NCBI RefSeq assembly: GCF_022458985.1
Contig: NC_061772.1
Coordinates: 10,468,001-10,532,000 of the forward strand
DNA from: Mugil cephalus
Lineage: Eukaryota; Chordata; Actinopteri; Mugiliformes; Mugilidae
Length of the DNA: 64,000 nt
Direction: 5' to 3'
Below the pieces are notes generated by a model, which saw nothing but the letters and a program-made list of their open reading frames with translations, ran no database searches and was not told where the DNA came from. The translations under genes and the position numbers were made by a program. Within the stretch, counting starts at the first letter, position 1. The number at the start of each line of letters is the position of its first letter. Shown in pieces: positions 22,623 to 34,300 of the stretch.

Positions 22623-25600
22623 ATGTCAGTAAACCGTAGTGTTTATTTGATTTGTCGGCTTCAACGCCACATAACCCGGAGCCGCATCTGTCATGTGTTT
22701 CCTGGGTCTAGCTTGTTACATGAACAACACCAGTCTGTTTCTGTGGCGTGCAGCAGAAATGTTTCCTCCAACAGCTCTTCTTCAAAGCCTCTGGACACAT
22801 CACTGTTTGTCCCCGTCTCACTGAAGACTGAGCCTTCGGCTGAGTTCAGTGTAGGAGCTGAGCTCACCCAGCCGCTCGAGAAAAGTGAGTAAATCCATTA
22901 AATAGCCTGTAATTTTGAGGAATTGGTCAGCATTTAAGAAAACGAGATGATGTCTAACAAAATATTGTTATTAGATTTGTCAGATATATGCATTTCCATG
23001 TCTGCTCAGTGCATGTGCTATCTGTGAGTCTGCAGACTTGGAGGGTATTTTCTGTTCGTGTCCTGATACCAGTGTCTCTCTGCTGTTTCTGGTTCAGGTG
23101 AACTACTGAAAGTCTTGAACCGGTTTTACAAAAGGAAAGAAATGCAGAAGCTGGCAGGAGAGTATGGACTGGACAGTAAGTACATCTCCCACAAGTTGGT
23201 GCAAAGTGTCCAAAGCATCATAATAAATTACTACACACATGTAAAGCATGCACATGCAGACATCAGTGTAACAGAAGACCGTTACAATCTCCACATTCCC
23301 ATCATCCACTGTGACCTCAAAGTCGGCAGAGCACCCCTTCATTGTGTGTCCCAGAAAGCAAATGTGTCTCTTTCCTTGTAAACAGGTCGTCTGTTCCACC
23401 AGGCCTTCATCAGCTTCAGGAAGTATGTCTTGGAAATGGCATCCCTCCCTGCAGACCTGCATATTATTCTCAACGACATCTGCTGCGGAGCAGGTTTGTC
23501 ATCTTATGATGGGGTTTTTCTGTCTGCAGCTACTTTAAAACAATTCCTTCAAAAACCTTGACATCTGTTTTTCTCCAAGGTCACGTAGATGACATCTACC
23601 CATACTTCATTCGCCATGCCAAGCAAATCTTTCCCATGTTGGACTGTATGGATGATCTGAGAAAGATCTCAGACCTCAGAGTCCCAGCCAACTGGTGTGT
23701 AGTACAGAGCCAGTCCACCTACCATACATACAGTATCATAGTGAAGTCTCTGTAATTCAATTGTAATTCACACGTTTCACTGTGCTTGTTTGTGATCCTC
23801 AGGTATCCCGAGGCCCGTGCCATCCAGAGGAAGGTGATTTTCCATGCTGGGCCCACTAACAGTGGTAAAACCTACCACGCCATCCAGCGCTACCTGGCTG
23901 CTAAGTCTGGAGTCTACTGTGGGCCCCTGAAACTGCTGGCCCACGAGATCTTTGAGAAAAGCAACAGTGCTGTGCGTATCTGATTTAATCTGTCATCCGT
24001 TTTGTTTTAAGGAGAATTCCACTCATATTTATAAGTTGTATAAGTATAAGTTGTATAAAGACCACAGCTGCTCAAAACCTCACTGGTCTTAGATTGAACT
24101 GTAAAAGTTGTATTATTATTAATGAGACAGTATCCCTTAACCCTAAATGTTGCAACTTAACTGCAACTAAACTCAGCCCTGTCTATGTGCCAACATGTAC
24201 ATTGTTTTCTTGAGATTATATTACCAATTCAGGATACAATTATAACTTCAGGCTCAGTAAAACACTCTCTTACAATCTCTTACCGGTCGCAAACATGAAA
24301 ACATATACGACTCATCTATTCTGCCTCATAGTATTCCAAGGCCAGATAAAACTGGTCCTGGTACATTGCTAAGTGTCCAGTAACTGTCCTCTGGTAAAAT
24401 GGTTAATCCACACCAAGACTTTTATCTATAACGGCGTACTGTCTGCTGCAGCAGCTCTGAACGCTGAACGTTTGATTGACACCTCTTTTGACACAATAGA
24501 CGGCCGTTTACGGTGTCTACAGTCACACAACAGTGGTGAGCTGCTGGTGCGCAAAACCTACCTGCTCTTATTCTGTCGCGTGAAGCTGAAGCCAGTAGTA
24601 GAGCACTTATCTGGTGAGTGGCGCATTGAATAGCTAATGAACTTTTTAAGACATTGATTTACAGGTTGACAGGTTAGACACATTCTGACTGTTTCTTAGC
24701 TGAACACCAAATGGCTCAAGAACGGCTTTCAATTTCTGTTGGGTATGTCCTTTTTAGGCATGTTAAGGGATTAATGTCCTATCTTTTCATTACACGTCTA
24801 TGCATTTATTGTCATTACATCATCTTTTGTCTCTTTACTGATAGTGATGACTGTTGTTTTTTGTATGTGCTTCCAGGGTGTATCATGTGACTTAGTTACG
24901 GGAGAGGAGAGGACCTTCATAGACCTTGAGGGTCGAGCATCTGGTCATGTGGCCTGCACTATTGAGATGTGCAACGTCAATACACCTTGTAAGTAGACAA
25001 GACACATACTGGATGCTGATGATCCTGAAAGAAAGAAATGTTTGTGTGAAATGTCTATTTTGTCTTGGAAAAATGTGATTGTCTTTATAGACTAGACTGT
25101 TTGTTTGTTTTTCAGTAACGTTTTAAGCCTGTAGGTCTGTCTCATTTTGGAACGTTTGGAACGTTTATTATTAAAATCCAAAACTTACAAAAAAAAATTT
25201 AAAAAATCATATTTATTTAGTAAATAATTTTTGGTTTGATGAAGAGCTTATCATTTTCTCATTGTTTGTTTGTGTCTGTAGATGAGGTGGCTGTGATTGA
25301 TGAAATTCAAATGATCAGAGATCCTTCCAGAGGCTGGGCCTGGACTAGAGCTTTGCTGGGTTTGTAACACACACTTAAAAACATATAAACAGATTCAGGA
25401 GATTTTCACTTTCCTGTTCCCTGTATTTAACTTTGGCCTAAAGCTAAATGAGCAGCTTTCTTATACCTGTATCTGTAGGTGTCTGTGCAGAGGAGGTCCA
25501 TGTGTGCGGAGAAGCAGCAGCTGTAGAGTTTGTCAGAGAGCTCATGTACACCACTGGAGAGGAGGTGGAGGTGAGGCTGTGATTCACAGCAGAAAGATTC

Positions 25601-28600
25601 TTCATGGTGTCCTCCAGCATTTTTAAACGTTTCCTCTTTTTCTCTCCACTCTGCCTTTGTCTTCAGCTTCACACCTACCAGCGTTTAACTCCATTCTCAG
25701 TCATGGATCATGCTGTGGAGTCGTTAGACAACCTGAGACCAGGAGACTGTGTCGTGTGCTTCAGTAAAAGTGACATTTATTCCATAAGTCGACAGATTGA
25801 AGCGAGAGGCCAAGAATGTGCTGTAATTTATGGCAGCTTACCTCCAGGTGAGAGTACTTGTACTTGTGTAATATGATAATTAGTCCTTAGGAGGGAAAGA
25901 AAAGTTAATTGCAAAGTCAATGAAAAATAATTAATGCAATAATTATGCAATAAGTAATGTGTTCAGAATTATTTTAAAAGATTTTTGTGAGGCTTTGTGT
26001 GAAATATTCTGTGATTTACAGGCACCAAATTGACCCAGGCCAAGAAGTTCAATGACCCTGATGATCCCTGCAAGATCTTGGTTGCAACTGATGCTATCGG
26101 CATGGGCCTTAACCTGTAAGCACCATCATATATTATGAATTAATGCTCTAAAGCGATGGTTCCCAACCTTTACCAACTCAGTGCCCACTTTTAATCCATC
26201 ATTCAAGGAGCTGTCCATCAACAGCACAACGATATCAGACATGGCAACCAAGGGGCTGTCTGTAACAGGCTAATTAACAAATGATTCATAACTAATGGTA
26301 TCCTTAAACAATGGGGAAATGCATTCTCATATATAACAATCTGACATGCAATATCAGATCCAAACAAAAAATATCAGAAGCCCATCAAATCGATGGGTTT
26401 ACAAATAAACACAAACCTGATATAAAGATGAAACTTCAATTTCAGAAAAAGCAATAACATCAACCAAACTAAATTAAAACATTGCACTCTTACTTATGGC
26501 TTTTTCCTTTTAAAATAAAAACTGGATCATATTAAGATGTCACGGTGTTGGTGTTTGACGTACAGTGTCACAGGACGTGACCAAAACCCAAACGTCAAAT
26601 GAAATGATTTGGTGGCCCACTTGCAATACCTTCATGGCGCACCAGGGGGCAACAGCCCACAGGTTGGGAATCATAGCTCTAAAGCAGGGCTGGCCAACCC
26701 GCGGCTCAGGTGGCTCTTTGCCCAGTTCCATGCGGCTCTTACGTTCATATCGAAGTTTCGCTTCGCTTCGCTTGAGTTCAATACGGTATTTTTGTCAACT
26801 GCGCATGTGTGTTGGATGAAAATACCTCAAAGTTTCCCAGTAGGAGCAAGATCATTTGAGTAAACAACAACAATTTCTGTCATTATCATGTTGGTGTGTG
26901 ACATTTACAATAAATCTGGCTGAGCAAAGGTGAGATGATATTCATCAAAATAAATGGACGTAAACTACAACTTGCCTGGTTGAAACAATGTCACATTTCC
27001 AATTTTCTGACATATTAGGTTTTTATTGTCATCTATCATTTCTACAGGCTCATGTTTATTTTTATTTTCATTAATAAATTGTGTGGACTTTATCATCTCA
27101 GCTCACATGTCTGCTTTTGACCGTCTTCTTTTACAGGAGTATAAAACGTATCATCTTCAACAGCCTGATAAAGCCTAATGTTAATGAGAAAGGGGAGAAG
27201 CAGATGGAGACCATCAGCACATCACAGGCTCTGCAGATCGCTGGGCGCGCTGGAAGGTTTGTTTCATTTCTTTAACAAGTTATTGTGCATATGAGATACA
27301 ATAGTGCAATAGTCATTGTATTATTGTACAATCAAACAATAATGTCATTTTAGTTTCTGTCAGGTTGAGGTTTAAATCACGCCCTCTCTGTCACCTGCTG
27401 CAGGTTCTCCTCCAAATTTAAAGAGGGAGAAGTTACGACCATGCACAGAGAGGACCTGCCCATCCTGAAGGAAATACTCAGCCAGCCCGTAGATAGCGTA
27501 GAGGTGAGGATTTTACATACAGCCTCATCTAGACCATGAAAACACACTTTTGTGAGTGCATTCCTTCTCCAATCTTTATCTCTTTCTTAGGCTGCTGGTC
27601 TGCATCCGACTGCAGAACAGATAGAGATGTTTGCTTATCACCTGCCTGACGCTACACTGTCCAACCTTGTTGTAAGTACAAACACCTGTTTATTTATCTT
27701 CACAGCTTCATGAGGGATTATAGCAACAGTGTGTGGAAGTGATGAGGATGATAGTTCTTGTTGTGACATGTTTTGTAAAATCTTTTTTAAATCTTCATGG
27801 GACACAGGATATCCACCAGATTGTGGTTTTCTTGCATTTTTTTACACCAACAAACTTTCAGTGCTCTGTCTCTCTCTCTGTGTGCGTCTCTTTTTTTCAG
27901 GACATATTTGTCAGCCTCTCTCAGGTGGACGGTATGTATTTTGTCTGCAACATTGACGACTTCAAGTTCCTGGCCGACATGATTCAACACATACCACTTA
28001 ACCTGAGGTCGCGCTACGTCTTCTGCACCGCTCCCATCAACAAAAAGCAGCCTTTTGTGTGCACATCCTTCCTGAAGGTAAGGATGAGTTGACTTCGTTT
28101 AAAAAAAAAAATGGAAGATGGGAGGAAGATGCTGATGAGAAGACAAAAGTTTTTCATGTGTAGCAAATGAAGTGGTTTGTTGGTTTAGGGTAGAGGTTAA
28201 TAATCACTTGTTGCTGACATTTCAGTCTTTGTTGTTTATTCTAATGATCCAGTGAGTCATTTATAGTCACTCTGCTATAAACTCTCCCACTTTATGGTTC
28301 TCGTTGTATTATACTTATATAACGAGATTAGTTCCACAATAACATTATCATTACCAAGCGACCTTTGAGATTCAATGTTGGATTCTACTTGTTGATTTTG
28401 ATGTGTGCTAAGACAAATATTTAGTACAATTTAAATGCAAATAAGAATATCCTTATTGCAGTTCTAATATTTGCATTGTGAAAAAGCTCAACATGCTCCA
28501 GTACCCGTCTTCCGTTAGTTTGGTTGTTCCTTGTTAGTTCTGCTTTGCACTGTATCCTGCACAGCTTTATTGAATCTTGTTTCCGTCAGTTTGCCCGTCA

Positions 28601-29541
28601 GTTCAGTCGAGACGAACCCCTGACGTTTGACTGGGTCTGTCGCCACATCAGCTGGCCCCTGGCTGCACCCAAAAATATCAAAGACCTGGTTCACCTGGAA
28701 GCGGTCCATGACGTGCTGGATCTGTACCTCTGGTTGAGGTAGGTGTATATTTCCTGTTGGTCTAATCGTTTCTGTCTGCGTGTTACGGTTTTCAGGGTGA
28801 AAATTTCAGGCTTTTGAAGAAGATTTAGGTTATCCATAAGACAGGTCTGCTTTGGTTTGCTTCTCCCATTATATGCTTCTAAAATATCTGTCTTACTGGA
28901 ACATTCAAACCTGAAGGTTTTCTAAAAAGCTAAACTAAGGTCTGTTCACATCCAGCTTTAAAGGGAAAATTGTGCTAATTTTATAGCTGGAGCAAAAGGT
29001 ATATGAATACATTGTGTCGATGTATGATCAGCATCCTTGTTTCTGTCATCTATTGTTTATTTTTTAAAAGTCTTGTCTGTGAACGTTTGTCGTTGTAATC
29101 CTTGTTACTGTTGCCGACTGTCTCCGTAGCTACCGTTTCATGGACATGTTTCCAGACACGGCCTCAATTCGAGAAATCCAGCGGGAGCTTGATGACATCA
29201 TCCAGCAGGGCGTCCAGAATATCACCCGTCTCATCAGAGCCACTGGCCCAGCCCTCAGTGACCCTCTACGAGAACAGAACGGAAAAAACAGTGGTAATAA
29301 TGGACCTGTGAGCGGCAGTCATTCTCTCAAAAGCAAAAGTCAGAAGGGACAAACTGAGTCAAGTGAGGTGGCAGACTCCAACTCTCTGTCTAAACGTCTA
29401 CTGAGAGACGGACTGCTGACCCCCGAGTTGCTCCAGCAGCTGCAGAAGGAGTGGTCTCAGACTCAAAAGGTGAAAGTCAACGATCTTGGTACAGAACAGC
29501 TCAGTCGCAAAAAAGTAAACAAAATGAAGAAGAAGAAATGA
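22623..29541 (+). CDS. supv3l1: SUPV3L1 (SUV3), mitochondrial ATP-dependent RNA helicase, 16 coding exons
   Basis: Helicase that unwinds and helps degrade mitochondrial RNA together with polynucleotide phosphorylase. Coding exons: 22623-22884, 23098-23175, 23386-23493, 23580-23694, 23803-23971, 24877-24988, 25282-25359, 25479-25570, 25667-25847, 26022-26115, 27137-27256, 27404-27503, 27591-27671, 27901-28077, 28590-28738, 29130-29541. All phases join, giving 775 residues (human 786). The start is Arg-rich and Ser-rich with few acids, as expected of a mitochondrial presequence. Motif I is [11 protein letters not shown], motif II is the DExH variant DEIQM, later motifs are VIYGSLPPG and [11 protein letters not shown], and motif VI is QIAGRAGR. 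The C-terminal SUV3 domain (LDLYLWLSYRF-type) is followed by a Lys-rich tail. Exon 5 uses a weak GTGCGT donor. A likely poly(A) signal is at 30256-30261. Confidence 0.96.
23972..24876 (+). other. supv3l1 intron 5
   Basis: Intron of about 0.9 kb. It holds an 86-codon open frame (24373-24633) with no recognisable protein character. I treat that as chance or repeat-derived. Confidence 0.5.
26154..26676. mobile_element. hAT-type non-autonomous transposon in supv3l1 intron 10
   Basis: 523 bp with terminal sequences CGATGGTTCCCAACCT and AGGTTGGGAATCATAG, diverged copies of the CAGTGGTTCCCAACCT ends of hAT elements. It is flanked by a perfect 8-bp target-site duplication, CTCTAAAG (26146-26153 and 26677-26684), the length hAT transposases make. 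No transposase frame is present. Confidence 0.85.
26685..26950. mobile_element. Second hAT-type fragment abutting the first
   Basis: Begins CAGGGCTGGCCAACCCGCGG, followed by CTC and a GGCTCTT-rich stretch, a known fish hAT-type end. It starts directly after the CTCTAAAG duplication. No matching right end was found, so the end coordinate is approximate and the copy looks truncated. Confidence 0.55.
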
Positions 29542-31303
29542 AGAGGCTAACTGGTTCTGTTTTTGACATTTTACGTGGTTAGTTTTGTTCCAGTGGACAT
29601 CAAGAACTGACACAAGTCTAGGATATAACCTGTTCTGGTTGAGATCGGTCATGATTTGAAGCAGTTATAAAGGATGTACGGACACCCAGAGTATCACAAC
29701 AAGCTATGAGCCCCAGCTTTAAATATTAAAACTCCACCGTGGTGTTTGAGTCTGGTCGTTTAGAATGAGGTGTGTGGCAGATTACTGGGTCATGAAATGA
29801 TTTTACATAATGCACTTGTTTTACCTGCACTTCAAGTGTCACCTTGGTACGTTTCCATGCATACACCTACAGATCAGCTAACTAGTGCTGCAAAATATTT
29901 CTAGTGCAGGATGCTGTGAACTAAAAGTGTCCTTCTGAAGGACCTGGTGTCAGGAAAGATTCAGCCATTGCAGCGGGATGTAATAAAATATGAAATACAA
30001 ATGTATCACCACATGGATTTAAACGAAATAGGCCAGTTTTTATGGGACGCTGGACGAGAAATGATGTGGAAACAATAATACTTTTCTTAGCAGTATATTT
30101 GTAATCAGAAAGCACTTAATTTGTATGCGCCCAGTTTATTGAATGGACTACATATTATATGTAACTTCTCTGAGTGTTGCATCGATGATCAGAAGAGTGT
30201 CCTAGTGTCATACTATATTTTTTTTCTTGTTTGTACATGTAAGATGGAGGATGTTAATAAAATAAGAATGGCATCACTGTCTTGGCTTCATGTTTAGAGT
30301 AAATAAGGAATGCTAAATGCTAAATGCATGCCAGCCACACCAATCAGCCACAACATTATAACTACTGACAGGAGAAGTAAATAACATTGACAATGTAATG
30401 TTCTGCTGGGACACATTTGGACCTGGCATTTGTGTGGATGTTACTTAGACATGTACCACCCACTTAGACCAGACCAGACACCCCCACCCCATAGTAATGA
30501 CACTCCTTGATGGCAGCAGCCACCCCCAGCAGGATGCAGCCTGACACACAAAAACGTGAACAGCAAACTGGCCTCCAAACTCATTAGATCCCCAACTGAT
30601 TAAGTGTGTGTGGGGATGATCCACAGAGGACCCTCCCCTCAACCCATAGGACCCAAAGCCCCCCACCAACAACATCCTGTTTCTAGACACCCCAGGACAC
30701 CCTCAGAAGACCCACGTCTGATCGGTGTGTGTTGCACCAGAATTTGCATCCTATAATGTTGTGTCAGTTTGTACAATTTGTCACAGGATTTGTGTAATGA
30801 TGCAGCCTGTTTTCTGATGTTTCCAACATCATATGTAGACCTGATTTGTTTTGTCAGTAAGTGTCTAGGTAGGAAGCCCACTTAAATCACAGACAATGCA
30901 TCATAAAATATAAAAATCAAAATCAAAAATACTGTATAAATTCTGCAGAACTCCATTTAAGGTCTCGTTCAATAGAGTCATTATATAACTAAATACAGGC
31001 ATGGGCATTTGGACAGAGAGTGGAGGAAATTATGATGGTGTTTGATGAGCTTTGGCTTGTTAATCATTGAGCCAGTGCAGAGGTTGGTCTCTGATCAGTG
31101 GACTCTTTGAGAACACAATAACACTAGCAGAGAGCCAGGAGGGGACCAAGCAGATATCCTTCGTGTTATTATGTGCACACGGTGAACACAGTTTTGATCA
31201 CGGCGTTGAAGCCCGTCCACTCGCATCGTGCGCTGACTGAAGCGCATGCTCAATCCAAACCGACTGGAAGAGTTTTTCACGGTGGTACATTCTGTGCGTC
31301 AAG
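29542..31303. other. supv3l1 3' UTR and supv3l1-hkdc1 intergenic DNA
   Basis: The supv3l1 3' untranslated region probably ends shortly after AATAAA at 30256-30261. Beyond it lies a Tc1-like relic (30336-30730). The remainder up to the hkdc1 ATG shows no other recognisable feature. Confidence 0.55.
30336..30730 (+). mobile_element. Internally deleted Tc1-like element, transposase remnant
   Basis: Starts with CACACCAATCAGCCACAACA, a terminal sequence of an abundant teleost Tc1-like family. It jumps from the terminus into the late transposase region (AATGTTCTGCTGGGACACAT, then TGTGGATGTTACTT), showing a large internal deletion. Frames are broken by many stops. CCAGGACACCCTCAGAAGAC near its right end matches the inverted relic at 10817-10970. 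Confidence 0.65.
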
Positions 31304-34300
31304 ATGTTTGCTCTTCATCTTGTTTCGTTCCTCTTCTCCAAACTCCAGGAGGACCCCACAAAAAAAGTGAGTTGTTATTTGAGGTACTCCACCCATTCTT
31401 TTAAAAGATTCGATAATCATTATGGAAATTAAATGTGCTGGATTTATTGCTTTTTTTTTTTCTGGTCTGGTCATTGAATTGAAATCACACTTCTCATTCA
31501 AACCATACAAGCTAATCATTAAGTCACTACTTCTGTAACAGTTCAAGATGAAGCGTGTCATCTTTATTGACGGCTCTGATGAAGTGTTTCATAACTTACT
31601 TTTGAAGCAGTTCTGAGATGATGTGAATAAAAAATTACATGCTTGTGATATGTGTGTTTTGGAATGACCCCAAACTTGTGGAAAACATGCATGTAAAGGA
31701 CTGACTTGGTCGGAGATAAGGCTGTGGCCAGTGGTGTAGAGAGATGATCAAGGTGGTGTAATCAGCGGTTACTGTGTCACCATTCCTGTTTTCATGAGCA
31801 ATGATTAACATCCTTCCCTGGCAGTGTCACAGCTACTCGACGCACATGCTGTATTAAACAACGCCCACAGCACAAACAAGTTATATCTCAGCCAGGTGAC
31901 AGTGAGTGGGGCTTAACCTTAGCTTCATCCCTCCTACGTCATGCATTGTTTTCAAAGTCCTGGTTTCCCCCTGTCTTACAATGAAACTAGACTGAGTTAC
32001 TCCTTTTAAAAAGTATTTTTTGGGACACAGATAATCTGAGCCTGACGGCAAATAATCAAATCCCATCAGAATATAGTTGGGCTCCTATTTTTTTGACTGA
32101 AAGAGAACAAAGAACAGCAGCTTCTCTGACACTTTGTCAAGTGAATCACTCAAACTGAACCACAGTCCACCTATGACTCTGTGATTATAGATCTCTGTCA
32201 TTTGAATCCAGTCTATGGACATACACATATTCTCTTTGCTTTGAGTACCCTCTATTATTTTTTTTATTATTATTTTCAGGTGGACAGGTTTCTGCATGCA
32301 ATGCGTCTCCATGACGACCAGTTAAGGGACATCTCAGCTCGTTTCCAGGCTGAAATGAAGAAGGGGCTCTCTGGTGAAAGCAATGCAGCCGCGGCCGTGA
32401 AGATGCTGCCAACACATGTCAGCTCCACTCCTGATGGAACAGGTTACTGACCTTAAGGCTTTTTTTTTTAAGTAATGTTGTTTGGTAGACAACAACAACA
32501 ACAAACAAACAAAAAAAAAACATTTAATGTGTCCACTCCTGCAGAGAAAGGACAGTTTTTGGTGCTGGATCTCGGAGGCTCAAAGTTCAAGGTGCTCCAC
32601 GTTAAAGTGAGAGAGGGCGTGGGCTTGAGAAGAGGAGAAGTAGAGATGGAGGAGAAGACCTACCCAATACCAAATGAGCTGCTCAGTGCGAGAGGAGCAG
32701 AGGTGAGACATGCTGACCAGTTATCTGTTATCGGACCAGTTTATGAGCAGACGCGGAGGCTTTGAGGAGAAAATGAAAAATGTGACATGTCACTCTCTGT
32801 CTGGTTGTTTTTCTGCAGTTATTTGACCACGTTTCAGAGTCTTTAAAGGAATTCCTCCAGGAGAAGAACATCAGTCTGGAGAAGAAACATCCTATGGCCT
32901 TCACTTTCTCTTTCCCCTGCGAACAACCTGCTTTGAATCAGGTGTGACAGAATACATCGAAACGTGTGGTTTTCATAACCTGTACCTGCAGTTTATTCCA
33001 CTCTGTGTGACAACATGGCGTCAACCCTTTTAGGTTTAGATTTCTAAATCCTGCTTACCTCTTGTTTTTTCTCTGCAGGGATTATTGTTGAACTGGAGTA
33101 AGAACTACAGGGCCCGAAGCCTCCAGCAAAAAGATGTGGTCCAAACCCTCAGAGAGGCCATTGACAGAACTGGGGTAGGAGGCCACGAGGATTACCCATC
33201 TCATTTTATTTTATTTATACTGCCCCATCGCTACCAACAGACAAAGTCCATTATACAAGTCACTATATTATCACTATAGAAACACTGACCATTGCACGTA
33301 CTTTACTGTGATTATTGTAATTCACTCTGCAGGGTATGAACATTGACGTGTTAGCTATAGTCAATGACACTGTAGCGACCATGATGACCTGTGGTTTTGA
33401 GGATCGGAACTGTGAAGTAGGACTCATCATTGGTTAGTACATTCATTCCCTTCATGATAATCATTGATACTAGTCCTCACTTTGACCAGTTGTCTCCAGT
33501 CTTTTAGGCTGATCACTGCTTTTAAAAAAACAATCTGCTGTTGGGGCCTCTTCTCGTGTTTCAGGAATGAGGTTCACAAAATTTAAAGTTGAATGTAAAT
33601 AACCATTCTAGGGCAGATCTGGTAAAAGGATCAAATGTTTACTGATCCAAAGCAAAAAGGGGGATGATGTTTAATGACTGAGCCTTGTATGGACAAGTTA
33701 AAGTAAGTTACTTAAGTTTATGCTCAGAAAAACTACTTGTACACAGAATTTTCTTCTCGTTCTGTCTGTTCACAAAGCAGTTATTACAGGCTCAAAAAAT
33801 AAAAAATAATCAGTACCCTCCCTGTAAAATGAGCTGTAATCAAGTAATTTCAAAATTAGAAAAATGTTACCGATGCACTTTTACTTAGCTTCTGGCTCCC
33901 TCTGGTGGTTATATATTTTTATTGCATTCATTAATACGATATGTGTTCAGTTAAAGTAGGGTTGCTTTAAAATATTATAATTAAAATATACTTTGAAATT
34001 AAAGTGTCTTTATGTTTAATAACTTGTAATAAAGTTAATAAAGTGTAAAGAAGAAGAAAGTAGATAGTTTCTGTTAGATTAAACGCAGTAACTGTACGTG
34101 TATCCTGTATATGTCTGTGTTTTTAGGCACAGGCACCAATGTGTGCTACATGGAGGAGTTGCGTCATGTTGACCTGGTGGAGGGAGACGAGGGCCGGATG
34201 TGTGTGAACACTGAGTGGGGAGCCTTTGGAGATGATGGGACCCTGAAGGATTTCATAACCGAGTATGACAGGGAGATTGACGCAGCATCCATCAATCCTG

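Noticed and set aside
24373-24633. 86-codon open frame in supv3l1 intron 5
   Set aside because: No splice signals fit it into supv3l1 and it resembles no protein I know; inserting it would break the conserved helicase sequence.
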